A DNA stretch of 64,000 bases from Loripinus fragilis (Eukaryota > Mollusca > Bivalvia > Lucinida > Lucinidae). Position numbers and translations under genes: made by a program. The notes beneath the pieces were generated by a model. It made no database searches and had not been told where the DNA came from. It saw only the letters and a program-made list of their open reading frames with translations. The stretch is from positions 133,260,849 through 133,324,848 of the forward strand of contig OZ026515.1 of assembly GCA_964019695.1 (NCBI GenBank), written 5' to 3'. Positions 10,501 to 22,600 of the stretch are shown here, one piece after another. The stretch's first letter is position 1. Each line of letters starts with the position of its first letter.

Positions 10501-11055
10501 TCAAAGCTATCGGCGATGGGATTTGCGATGGTGTACCTGCCGTGAACAGGTTACACTTTTTTACCATCAAAGATCATATACACGTCAAGAATTTCCACAC
10601 TTTGCAAGGCGATAAAAATCAAACGGCATGATAAAAATCCAACGGTCATTCCGCGAAAATGCACGCGAAGTAAACAAGTCAAAAGTGAGTTGATTGTGTC
10701 TACTTTTTGCCTTACTGTAGAACGTATTGAAAGTGAGACATCGATGGAAAACTATTCAGCATTATTGAAAGAACCCCTGTATATATTTAGGTCCCTTGAA
10801 ACAGTTCTGCCTGGATCATGACAGTCGAACAAAGGTGCTTAATCGCATTCTTTTGATCGTCGCCGTCAAAATGTCTCTCAAAACATATTTCCCCATATTA
10901 CATTTTCTTTGTGGCAAAATAGAAGCTAACTATACCTAGTGTCTTACCACACAACTCGTTCAATGCATTGTCTTTGATAAATTACTCAATGAACCCTGGA
11001 ATGACACTGGGATAGGGTTTTGAATATAATATTTCCTGTCGCATCCATCTTTCGA
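10501..11055. other. No feature recognised
   Basis: Non-repetitive by eye and without a supported coding frame. Confidence 0.3.
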
Positions 11056-11139
11056 TGATAAATACATGTAGCACAGCAAACGAATTTCGTCACTGGTAAC
11101 GTCATCGTTGACGAAATTCGTTCGCTGTGCTATTTATCA
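11056..11139. repeat. 84-bp palindrome
   Basis: GATAAAT at the left and ATTTATC at the right enclose arms GCACAGCAAACGAATTTCGT and ACGAAATTCG(T)TCGCTGTGC with a loop around CTGGTAACGTCATCGTTG. It can form a near-perfect hairpin and is probably a small MITE. A target duplication could not be defined. Confidence 0.65.
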
Positions 11140-12163
11140 TATCACTATTCTTCAAAATGTCCGTGTCAAAATTGCCAAATGGTGTTGCTCCGCTAAACAA
11201 GATGGCCCCAGAGCTCTAGATAAGAAATATCTCCTGAATCACAGGTCCTTATTAAAAATAATTTCACAGAAATGTTCCTCCTAAGGCTCTCTGTCAAATT
11301 TGCCCAAATGGTTCCGCTCTGCCACCAGAGTAAAAATAGAACTCTTAACACAACATCTGATCCATTTGTCCACATACAATTATTATATAACTAGAAATTG
11401 TGTTTATAAAACCATGTGCCCCCAACCATTAGCTTGTCGATAAGGATGATCTCACCATCCTTTTCATAAGATAATTCTTTAATCTACTCACAATCCTCTA
11501 TCAATTGGCCAAATCTGGGGCTACTAGCTGTAATAGTTTTCGAAATATCTTTATTATAAGTTTTCTATGACCAAATTTGCACAGGGCAATCACTCGGAAA
11601 ACTGTAAAAGGCAATAACTCAAAAGTATAAAAAATTCACCAGGTTATCTACTCATTATCCTCTATCAGCTGTCCACGTGTGAAGCTCCTAGCTGTAATAG
11701 TTTTTGAGATATCAAGTTTTCTTTGTCCAAATTTGCAAAGGGCAATAACTCGATTTTTTTTTTAAATTTTCACCAGGTAATCTTCTCATTATCCTCTATT
11801 AGCTGACCAAGTTTGAAGCGCATAGCTGTAATAGTTTTTGAGATATCTTGATTACAAAATTTCATCATGACCGTTTAAAAGGGACATAACTCCAGAAAGG
11901 GACCCATTGATATGGGGAGCAGCGAGTCCCAGGACCCATTAGCCTGAGTTATTTTTTTTTTGTAAATCTACTCACAATACTCGATCAGCTGACCAAATCT
12001 GAGGCTACTAGCTGAATTTTTTTTAAATATATTATAAGTTTTCGATGACCAAATTTCCAAAGGGCAATCACTCGAAAAAAGTGAAAAAGGCAATAAGTTT
12101 AAAATATTTTTTTTTTTTAATTTTTCACCAGGTTACCTACTCATTATCCACTATCAGCTGTCC

Positions 12164-13235
12164 AAAATAGTGAGTATGATCAGGAAATACCACAATCACA
12201 AACGGCAGACAACCCCTTGGCACCGCGAGGAAGAACCGCTCAACCATCACGAGACACCAGGAAGACAAATTAAGCAAAGCAACCAGCTCTCTCTTCCCCA
12301 TCAAGATGATTGCAATACTAGAATGGACATAAAGTAACGTACAACAAAACATAGAGCAATTACAGACTCCCACAATGGGAGTAACAATAAACAAAAAGTC
12401 AACAACAACAGAACCACCGCCTTAGAACGGACAGCAGCCTAAGCCACCAGGGGGGGGGGGGGGGTACCAAATCTTCGCCCTAGAATCTGCTGTTGGTGAA
12501 GTACAAGAAATGTTCAGCTCGCATGGAGGCCATCTAACTAATGCAATGTATCATCATGGAGAAACACTCTAATCAAATTAACACACCATGATGAAACAAA
12601 GAAAAGGGCTCATGACTCACAGATAGTCAGAGCTAAACAAAACCTCAAGTTGAGCCACGATGGGTCCAGCTACAGATAAGCATCAGGCACCAACCCACCG
12701 ATTAAACTTTACGTCAGAGCCGTCATAGAGTCTGAGGCCTGACCCATCATCGAATAAACCATAGCTATAAACCGTGATTGGGTTTAAAACTAGGCATGCA
12801 GACTGTCGCATGATATCCAAGTTATATCCAACCCTTATATAATGTTTTACAATCTTTTTGAATTAATCACTAAAATTAGGTTTTCCAACAATTCATTTGA
12901 ATTTATAAACTAAATCACCATAAAATATAGGCTCTGGTATGCCTTGTTGCAGAAGAGTTTTTTACCCAATGTTGTATTTAACAATTAACTCTGAGTGTCT
13001 GTGGTAGAATTTAGAAAATGCTTTTCGAATTTTATGATATCTATAACCTTGTTTTAATAACTTAGCAGTTAAAAATAAGTTTCTGTTGTTGAAGTCCTCA
13101 ACATTAGAACACACTCTAGCAAAACGAATAAGCTGAGAAATATATACACCATAGGAAGGAGAGCGAGGAACATCTCCATCAAGAAAGGGGAAATTTACTA
13201 TTTCAAAATTAAAATCATCCCGTTTATCATAAATT
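12164..13235 (-). mobile_element. R1 retroelement, copy 2 (inside element A)
   Basis: The 3' end (minus strand) reaches ATACTCACTATTTTGG at 12164. A 3' UTR follows that is nearly identical to 55987-56490, then a reverse-transcriptase remnant near 12720-13235 that parallels the C-terminal part of copy 1. The remnant is full of stops. It interrupts an array unit between CAGCTGTCCAA and TTTGAAGCTCCTAG, so it is younger than element A. This copy physically joins the R1 3' end to reverse-transcriptase sequence and so identifies the 3'-end-only copies elsewhere. It is cut off at its 5' side. Confidence 0.75.
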
Positions 13236-13256
13236 TGAAGCTCCTAGTGGGAATAC

Positions 13257-13965
13257 CAGACATGTTAAGTGTCTGGAAAAAAAATGCGGGACAACGCGCG
13301 GAAAATCCGTGATTTTTTTAAAAAATCCGTTTTTTTGATCGAAAGCAAATACAAAAATCATCAACATAGAGAGAGCAATCTGTTAAATTATCTAGGCATT
13401 TAACAATATCATTGATTTTAATATTAAAAAGAGTTGTAGATAATACACCACCCTGTGGGACGCCCTGCTCCTGATTTCTGCATTAAAATTTGACCCCCTT
13501 CTATACCGTATTCGTTATTTTGCTGGGCTAATCCCTGGCGATGATTCGCGTTTCGCCATCTTTGTTGGGTTTATCAAGTTATACAGCCGCTTGGATTATT
13601 TGTACCTGTATTATTCGGTTTACATTCAAGCCATTAATTGATATCGATTTTTCAGTGACTTTGAGATGCTTTACCTGACAGCTATTCGAAACTACCAAGC
13701 TTCCTTACGATATCAATATTGATCATTGTCGCAAACAGGCAGCACGCATGGCTAGATCAGGTATCATCAGGTCTCGCGAGAATGCAATATTGATTTTTCT
13801 CGGCGACTTCCGCCAAATTATCACAAGAAATGGCTTTTTTTAAAAAACGGTAAAACTATGAGCAGATTTTTGAAAATCCGTGATTTTTTTTAAAAATCCG
13901 TTTTGCGGAAAACGGCATAGTTTTCCGTTAGTGACACGGGAGATCCGTTAATCTTAACATGTCTG
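13257..13965. mobile_element. TIR element with 6-bp duplication, carrying an RT fragment
   Basis: The ends are CAGACATGTTAAG and CTTAACATGTCTG. GAATAC is present directly outside both (13251-13256 and 13966-13971). Subterminal AAAATCCGTGATTTTTTT blocks occur near both ends. The interior holds a LINE reverse-transcriptase fragment and unrelated unique-looking sequence. CAG..CTG ends resemble hAT, though hAT usually makes an 8-bp duplication. Confidence 0.75.
13330..13485 (-). pseudogene. Jockey-like LINE reverse transcriptase fragment
   Basis: The minus-strand translation reads QEQGVPQGGVLS, then NIKINDIVKCLDN, then DCSLYVDDFCIC. These are RT blocks with the catalytic YVDD in the spacing usual for jockey-group LINEs. 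The fragment is about 50 codons and lies wholly inside the TIR element at 13257-13965. Confidence 0.75.
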
Positions 13966-14725
13966 GAATACGTTTTGAGACATCAAGTTTTCTGTGTCCA
14001 AATTTACAAAGGGCAATAACTTGAAAAAATAAAATATTTTTTTTTAATTTTCACCAGATAATCAACTCATTATCCTCTATTAGCTGACCAAGTTTGAAGC
14101 TCATAGCTGTTATAGTTTTTGAGATATCTTGATTACAAAATATCATGACCCTTTAAAAGGGGCATAACTCCACAAAGGGAGATAATCCAGACTTTAAAAA
14201 AAATATGTCAATTATTTTTTGATGAGGAATCCATATATGAAATTTTAAACCTGTATCTTAATAAATTTTGGACGGACACACGAACTGACGGACAAGCCCA
14301 AAGCAATATGCCCCTTCAACTTTTCCAAAGTTGGGGGCATAAAAATGTTGTCTCCACGTTCCTTATATTGCTCAAATTATTCCACTAGGCTAAGCAAATT
14401 GCCTCCAGGGCTAAGAATTCAGGTTAGCATTCAAGAGTAAACACCTGAGTAAACATGGCCCTTTTGTTTAAAAAGAATATTTCTTATGCTTCAAATATAC
14501 AGCAAAGAAAACAGGGACAGAGAAAGATGCCCTCTCCTGTCCAGCAAGGCGATCATACATGTACCATAGTACACCACAAAATCAGGGCTGATGTGAAAAA
14601 GAGGAAGTACAGTAAAACATAGAAAATTCAAACATCAATTTTTCAAAATACTAGCTAATTCGAATTTGGGACACACTAAATTTAGAGAATAGGACCGATT
14701 CATGATCTATCTTAATAACTGTCTA

Positions 14726-14808
14726 ACATAACATGATTTGGGTGCGTAAAAGAAATGTCTCAAGATGTTTCTTTAACTTGCCCAAAACTAATGTTTGATA
14801 GAGAAAAA
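14726..14808. repeat. H1 hairpin, degenerate copy
   Basis: Arms TTTGGGTGCGTAAAAGAAA and TTTCTTTAACTTGCCCAAAA around TGTCTCAAGATG match the H1 layout with many changes. Confidence 0.5.
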
Positions 14809-14974
14809 AAATGATAATACTATTTATGGGGGTTTATATATTTTTATGTCTTCAAACTAACGAGATTCTACTGTATTTCCTTCAATATAGACTAACAAAT
14901 GCAATATGGCATTTTATTATCTACTACATGTATGTAATGAAATACATGAAAATATTGATTAAATGTAATGCATA

Positions 14975-15200
14975 TATTTCACAGCCATGAAAATATAAAG
15001 ACTTGTTTTTTCACAGCAGTGAAAATTTTCACAGCAGTGAAAATACAAGATTTGATATTTTCACAAGAGAGAAACCGTAAGATTGGATTTTCTCAATATT
15101 GTCTAAGGGAAGCAACTCTTTATGTTATATCTATTTCTTTTCTAAGGGAAACAACTATTGGTGTCTCCTATTTCTATGAAAAGTCAGAGTAGCTTAGAAG
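14975..15200. repeat. Short TTTTCACAGCAGTGAAAA repeats
   Basis: Several variants of a small palindrome (TTCACAGCAGTGAA) occur between 14980 and 15065. Then AAGGGAA(G/A)CAACT(C/A)TT is repeated near 15107 and 15147. The open frame across it is low-complexity and not convincing as a gene. Confidence 0.4.
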
Positions 15201-15333
15201 CTTATTAAAAGAAAGAGCTTTCATGAATTTGTCTGCTACAACTAGAAAATCAAAATAAAAGCTAATGTAAAGTAAGATTCGCTTTTCTTTACCTTAAAAG
15301 ATTATGGGAAATTTGTTGATGATAAGAAGAAAT

Positions 15334-15483
15334 TTCAAATGTTTTTTTTTTGTTAAATATGACTTTTATTTCACTCGTGAAGTGGACAATAATTATATTT
15401 CATGAGTGGCGAAGCCACTTATGAAATATAAATGTTGTCCACTTCGTTAGTGAAATAAGATGTATTTAACAAAAACATTTGAA
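15334..15483. mobile_element. 150-bp palindromic MITE
   Basis: Nearly the whole length is one inverted repeat, from TTCAAATG to CATTTGAA. The arms carry TTATTTCACTCGTGAAGTGG and its imperfect complement, closed by GAGTGGCGAAGCCACTTATG. No copy was found elsewhere in the window. The target duplication is unclear. Confidence 0.7.
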
Positions 15484-15489
15484 TATCCT

Positions 15490-16569
15490 CTATAGAGCTA
15501 TTAGTATTAACAAAGTAAAATGCAGTATGCACAGACACCACAACTGGACGCGGCGTGGGTGTGCAATGACATAATGGGGGACGTACGATGGTGGGCACTT
15601 AAAACAGGACATTATTTGATTCATTCTGGACAGAGAATTACCTTTTTGTCAGCGTTCATTTTTCTGGCATAGTCTGATGCATTGATACAGTAATAGTTTC
15701 ATGAAATTCCATCCATTGTTTACTAAGTAATGTCTGTGGACGGAAAAAAATCATTGAAGTTTCGGCAATCAAAGGGCAATAACTCCTCTAGAATATAACT
15801 GATGACATCCTGATTAAACTTTACATGCATAACGGTAAACCACACCAATATATTTTGAAAATGATAGTGGTTTACAGAATGGTTTGAACACATAAGTATT
15901 GTCAAAAATGTAAGCTTCAAGTCCGAAGTCATGGTATCGAAACTTACTTAAGCTTTAACAATATGACTCAAACTGCTTAAGAAACAAAGCATTCTATTCA
16001 GGAAAGGTGGTTGAAAAAAAAAAGAAATGCATGGTAATGTTCCAATATTCAATATGTGACATGCATTTCGGCATTGTGAAATCTGAGTTGATTTTGGGGA
16101 TTTCTGTCGGAATTCTTTAAGTTTTTAGCGATAAATTATTCTTCCTCAATTCATCTAGGCGTCAGATTCCGTTGTTTGCCAATAAAAAGAAGGATTTAGT
16201 CAGAATTGAGCTAACGTTTTTACAGGAGGTTTCAATTATTGCCAGAGTCAATATGAAGCCGTGTCAGTAAAATTTTATAATATACTGGCTATACATTAAA
16301 AGTGTGTATTAAATAGCAAAAACCATGATCAGTCTACAACTATATAGGCTGTTTTTGGTCTTTGGTATTCATGAGACTAGCTATTGAAGATAGTTATGGC
16401 ATCAGTCCGGTTATATATGTTATATGTTTTGTATCAGATTGGCCCATAGACCTGGTATTTAACAATAAACTTCCAACCATGAAGTGGGACAAATACCTTA
16501 ATTAGCTTCGACCATTTGTAATATTTAGATTGCAGAACAGAACTAGGAACAACACAAGTAGTATTTTCA
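15490..16569. other. 3' flank of FSAF1, nothing recognised
   Basis: AT-rich, without a supported coding frame or repeat boundary. It lies downstream of the FSAF1 stop codon and may hold its 3' untranslated region if the first poly(A) signal is not used. Confidence 0.3.
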
Positions 16570-16690
16570 TTAAAACTTTATTTTTGATAATTTAACTCCT
16601 TTCAAGTCCTTTTTCTTAACCACCTGGACACCATTCTTCCATTTTCCCACCTGTCCATCAGCAAGACCGACATCATTCCTGTCTCGTTTC
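16570..16690 (-). CDS. FSAF1: FSAF1 exon 6 (last)
   Basis: The acceptor TTATTTCAG precedes 16690. Encodes KRDRNDVGLADGQVGKWKNG and the basic tail to TAA at 16572-16570. The GxVGxxKxGV pattern is the family's C-terminal signature. An AATAAA at 16577-16582 overlaps the last codons; if used, cleavage would fall just after the stop codon. Confidence 0.9.
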
Positions 16691-19600
16691 CTGAAATAAC
16701 AAAGTCACACAGTTCAACATAAGCTATATTTGCGACAAAACCTGTCTTTGGGGTTTCCAACAGGAAGAATCAAACCAGCCTGCGAAGCTACAGAGTCTAG
16801 CTCGAAAATTGAGATTTCGAGTGTAACAAGTCTTTTACAATACTTTCCAAAAAATGAATAACAAAGGCGCTGTACGGCCTGCGCATCTGCAGGCTGGTCT
16901 GCACTTTTGTTGTTCGCAACCCCCTAGACAGGTTTTCTTGTGTCGAGGCTCATTTATTATATACCTTTTTTATACTGTTTTTATTTTTATATTATAATTG
17001 ATATTTCTTATGAACTGTCTGTTTTCTGGCCATCTGATACAGAAACCCGGATCAAAGAACTGAGAATTTTTGATTTCTTATCACTATCCTTTAAAACTAA
17101 ACTAATGTCCCTGACCTATTTTTTGCGTCGATGCTACATAAAGCTAATTTCAAGCATGGAACCAGAGACGGAAAAACATGATGACGTAACCTCATGAAAT
17201 GAAACGTAAGTGCAAACGTTCCAGGCCTGCAATTTTTCTTGATTAAAGACCAAAGCAGTTTATAAAATCAGAATAAACTCAAGAAAGGTATACAATCAAC
17301 AATCAACATACATGTACTATAATAATATTCATCTATATTCCGTATTATAATAAATGTATCACATCTCGTGGATGGGGTCAGACATGGGGCGAATTAATCA
17401 TTAATGCTAATGCATTATTAATGCATTACTTTTTTCCAGTAATTCAAGGTAATGATTAATTCACCAGTTTTTGAATTACTTAAATGCTAACTCAATGCAT
17501 TACTTTAGTCAAAATTCACTGCATTACTTGCATTATTTTGAATTACTGTCTAACATAAACTTTGCCATATACAAACTGCACAATAGAGAAATGAGATACA
17601 CAACAAAAGGATGTGTTTCCATAAATGATTTCCATTCACAGTTTCCTTGCGTTCAACTTGCTTGTAAAGACTGTTATTTGACTAAGGAATATGCAAAATG
17701 ATCTGTGAAACTTGCAAGTAAAGGTTTTGATTTTATATCAATAAAGTGAAACAGTTTACAGTTACTGGCTATCCCACATGAACCTAGAAGAGTGAAAAGG
17801 TAGCTGGGAAGTGTTGAATATAAGGTATCCCACTTCATTTAAGTAAAAAAAAAAAAAAAATCAAAATCTATAAATTATTTTAAAACTAAGAGCTTTAAAT
17901 GGTGTGAATTTGTTACAATCCAATATCAAAGAAACATATGTGAAATGTTTTGATCACAATAATGGTATTTATCACTTGATTGTCCTGTTCATACATTTTG
18001 ACACTTGACCACTAACACTAACAGTGTGTCTCTGTGGTCAGTTTTGCTACAGGGTAAATATATTGGGGTCAAAAATATAAGAGATTAGGGATTAAGATAC
18101 AGGTTGCACTTTGTTGATTGGAGACTCAAATTGTTTATAATTTTCCTCCCATAAAATATACTTCCAGAAACTATTTTGGAAAGCTTCGCAGTGGTACAAT
18201 AATGATATACAATGAAATTTGATCACTGGGGTTGCTACATCTGATTGATATTCCCTCCAATTTCCAAAAAAATATGAAAGTCCAACAAATGTTACTGACA
18301 AGAATATGAAATTCACTACAAAAAGTGTACATATTGTAGCCAGTGTAACTCATTTGAAATATATATATATATCTATATGCGAAATTTACATGTTTACGGT
18401 ATGCACATATTTTGTTCACTGTATCAAAAATTTTCAGAGATAACAGTATTGTAGGATTCTGTTTCACGTGAATGAAAGTTATGCTTAATTCAATGCATTA
18501 CTTTCTTAAATAATGCTAATTCAATGCATTACTTTTTCAAAATCAAGTAATGCTAATGCCAATTCAATGCACATTTTTGGCAAGTAATGCTAATTCAATG
18601 CATTACTTTCCAAAGTAATTCGCCCCATGTCTGGATGGGGTCATACCATAGGATCACCCTCGAGGCTTCATGATACAGTAATCCAGATCAAGCTTCTACT
18701 ATGATAATGTGTATTTTCCCATATGGTTGACTCTTTAATTGGAATATGGATATCTCAAAGTACTTGCGTAAGTCAAAGTAAACTTGGGATGTATACTCAG
18801 AAGAAAAAGTTTAGTCAGTACAGACACTGTGTGCAATAATTTTGTAAGACAGTCTTAATATTGACAAAAACATTACTAAAATAAAATTCATGTAATATCT
18901 TACAAATGTGAACATTTTCAACAAAACAAATCGAAAATATACCCATTTTCTTCATCAAAAATGCACAAAGTGGTCAATATTAAAATTCGAATTTCATAGC
19001 TCAAAAATCAGTCTAGCTCCTCTCAGACGATTTCTGGTAGTACAGACGGAAATTATCAAATCTGTTGCATGACTAATGAATTTAAGAAGTTTCCAAGCGG
19101 CCATGAAGCGATTACGTCATGTTGACGTCACTATGACCTGAACTTCAAATCTCGTCGTTATCCGTGGTCTCCCAAACGGAAGCTTGTCATTTTTACCGCC
19201 AGGCTGTTGAAAACGTGTTTGCAGACGATAAATTGATTGTTCACTGCATCCAAAACTGCGTGTTACGTCAGCAACATGTGTACCTGTTTCAAGACGTCAA
19301 AACGCGGTATTTCTGTAATTTGTAGATTGTCTGGACGGCAAATTAAGCTTGCTAGCACAGCATTTTCTCCGGATTATTGCAATAGGAACAACTCTCTTTC
19401 AATATCTAACAGTATATGAGAAAATAACCCTGCCGGTTTACCGCAGCAAGTGCACATCGTGCATTTTGAATTTTGGTTGATGCAGTCTAATAGAGGCATT
19501 ATTTGTCACGCAATAAACAGGTAAATGTAAAGTTACGATGATACAACTCATGTAAAAAATTTGACAATGATATATGCAGTATTGTTGATTTTATGAGAAA

Positions 19601-22600
19601 TCATAAATACTGACTAAACTTTTTCTTCTGAGTATATTATTGGATTTAAAGCAGTCTAAGGCGAATTTCTGTATCATTTTCTTTAATTTTTCATCAAGAT
19701 ATATTATGGGTAAAGTAAAACCTGTGTAAAACGGCCACTTAAACATAGACAAAACAAAGATCACAAGACAAATTCGACAAATTTATATCCCCCGACGAAG
19801 GGTTATTTGAGAGAAACATGTAAATCACAAACATAAATCCCATTTATCTAGCCCTTAGTTCACCTTCAGTATTATTCAGATCATAACAATTACCTGTCAA
19901 GTATGTTTTAGTGCTTAGTTTAATAAACAAGACCAAACTCTGCTCTGGACCTGCTCGCGGGAGCAAATTGTCCATGTGTAAACAGTCGATATGCAAAGTT
20001 AAAATAAACAGGAATGAAATCAGATTAAACCCAAATTTCGCAATGTAATCTACAGTAAGCATTTCAGATGAAAAAAATGTTTAAGTTCAACACCCGTCAA
20101 AAATGAGAAAAAAATTATGAAACGTGCACAATATAGAAGGTGCACATCTTCAATATGTGAACAATCATAAGGCAAAGTTTGAATAAAAAGGAATGAAAAC
20201 TTTTGGAGTTACAGATTACACAAACTTGGCACCCCTAAAATGTTGCGGACGGACAGACGGATGGGAAAAATGTCTAGGTTCAACATCCATCAAAAAGAGA
20301 AAAAACAATCTCACAAAATAGGAGGTGCACATCTTCAATGTGTGAACAATCATTCTGCAAAGTTTGAATATAAAGGAATGAATACTGTTGGAGTTACAGA
20401 TTACACAAACTAGGCATCCCCTAAGCATTTCAGATGGAAAAAATGTCTAAGTTCATCACAACATCACCGTCAAAAATGAGAAAAAATTTATGAAACATGC
20501 ACAATATAGGAGGTGCACATCTTCGTATGAACGATCATTGTGTGAAGTTTGAATATAAAGGAATAAATACTTTTGGAGTTACAGATTACACAAGCTAGGC
20601 ACCCCCCTAAGCATTGTGGATGGAAAAAATGTCTAAGTTCAACACCCGCCAAAAATGAGAAAAAATTATGAAACGTGCACAAAATAGGAGGTGCACATCT
20701 TCAATGTGTGAACAATCACTGTGCAAAGTTTGAATATAAAGGAATGAATACTGTTGGAGTTACAGATTACACAAACTAGGCTACCCCTAAGCATTTCTGA
20801 TGGAAATAATGTCTAAGTTCAACACCCATAAAAATGAGAAAAATTTAATGAAACTTGCACAATATAGGAGGTGCACATCTTCAATATGTGAACAATCATT
20901 AGGCAAAGTTTGAATAAAAAAGAATGAAAACTTTTGGAGTTACAGATTACACAAACTAGGCATCCCCCTAAGCATTGCGGATGGAAAAAATGTCTAAGTT
21001 CAACACCCCTCAAAAATGAGAAAAAATTTATGAAACGTGCACAAAATAGATGGTGCACATCTTCAATGTGTGAACAATCATTGTGCAAAGTTTGAATATA
21101 AAGGAATGAATACTCTTGGAGTTACAGATTACACAAACTAGGCACCCCCTAAGCATTTCTGATGGAAATAATGTATAAGTTCAACACCCGTAAAAATGAG
21201 AAAAATTTAATGAAACTTGCACAATATAGGAGGTACACATCTTCAATATGTGAACAATCATTAGGCAAAGTTTGAATAAAAAAGAATGAAAACTTTTGGA
21301 GTTACAGATTACACAAACTAGGCATCCCCCCTAAGCATTGCGGATGGAAAAAATGTCTAAGTTCAACACCCCTCAAAAATGAGAAAAAATTTATGAAACG
21401 TGCACAAAATAGAAGGTGCACATCTTTGATATGTGAACAATCATTAGGCAAAGTTTGAATAAAAAAAAAATGAAAACTTTTTGAGTTACAGATTACACAA
21501 ACTTGGCACCCTAAAGTGTTTCGGACGGACGGACAGACGGACGAACGAACGGACAGACGGACAGGACCCACTACTAGACCTGCTTTCGCTAAAGCGACGC
21601 AGGTAAAAATATACTAACATCTGCACAATTTCAATATCTGACCTTTAAACCCAACCCCAGAGGTCAAGGCTATGTGTTAGTTCAAAGTGTTACCTTGCAT
21701 GTAGGTCTACACTTCTTCCACTTTAATTTGATAAGCAACATGACCATTTTTAGAAAAGAAAAATAAAATGACCTTTTGACCCCACCCCAGGGGTCGTTGG
21801 TGTGTGTAATGACAGCATGTTTGCTTTCATGGTGCTCTGTGCTCAATTCCCTTTAATTTGATATGCAACATGACTACTTTTCAGAAAAAGATATAGTTTG
21901 ACCTTTTGACCCCACCGACTGGGTCGAGGGTGTGTCTGTGGGCAAAATATTTGCTACCATGTTGCTGCCAGTGTCGTCAGCTTTAATTTGATGTGTATGC
22001 AACATGACTACTTTCAGAAAAAGATATAGTTTGACCTTTTGACCCCACCCCCTGGGTAGAGGGTGTGTCTGTGGGCAAAATATTTGCTACCATGTTGCTG
22101 CCAGCGTCGTCAGCTTTAATTTGATATGCAACATGACCATATTCTGAAAAAGTTTAATTTTGACCTCGGCCCCACCCCCTAAGTCCACCCAACAGGCCCG
22201 AACCCAGGCCTTCAAACTGAAATCCCGTTCGATATGTTTCATATCTATTGCTGCGTTGCCTGTGTGCAAAATTTCAGCAAAAATATTAACAATTGCCTTA
22301 GTTATTGCGAAGTTTAAATATCTGACCTTAGGTTGGGTCAAAGGGGGTGGGGTAAAACTTTGACACTGCCATGCTTATCTACAGGCATTTGGCAATCATG
22401 GTCTAATAGTGAGAAGTTGTTAAATATAATAGCTTTGATGAAATGTGAAGATCATCACACAAAAAAGTTAATATAGGTTTTGCCTTATAATTGCCTATAC
22501 TAAAACAAGGGCAATAACTCAAGTGTTAAGGGGTTGATTTTGACCAAACTTAATATAGGATATCGAGAGTCCATGGTACTTATTGTTTGTACCAAGAATG

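Larger units (their letters stand above)
11414..14342. mobile_element. Tandem-array element A with two insertions
   Basis: The ends are inverted: TGTGCCCCCAAC at the left and GTTGGGGGCATA at the right, the latter part of a hairpin CAACTTTTCCAAAGTTG. The interior is a tandem array of about 120-bp units holding TCATTATCCTCTATCAGCTG, AGCTGTAATAGTTTTTGAGA and AAGGGCAATAACTC; about six units survive. A GGACGGACAC..GACGGACAAG tract precedes the right end. Two elements have landed in the array, at 12164-13235 and 13257-13965. No protein is encoded. The architecture recalls the 'pearl' non-autonomous elements of bivalves, some of which are related to Helentrons; this affinity is inference. Confidence 0.7.

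Noticed and set aside
9864..10615. Genes of 80 and 185 codons
   Set aside because: The frames lie over a degenerate tandem array, have no recognisable domain, and overlap on both strands.
12137..12394. 85-codon frame, repeated at 55987-56214
   Set aside because: It lies in the R1 3' untranslated region, downstream of the reverse transcriptase; diverged R1 copies do not keep the frame.
20216..21571. Minus-strand frames of 64-89 codons with similar peptides
   Set aside because: They simply translate the 181-bp array units; the frame and ends follow the repeat, and stops interrupt most units.
20070..22180. CRISPR-like array of repeats
   Set aside because: Units are 130-181 bp with no short repeat/unique spacer pattern, and the DNA is metazoan.
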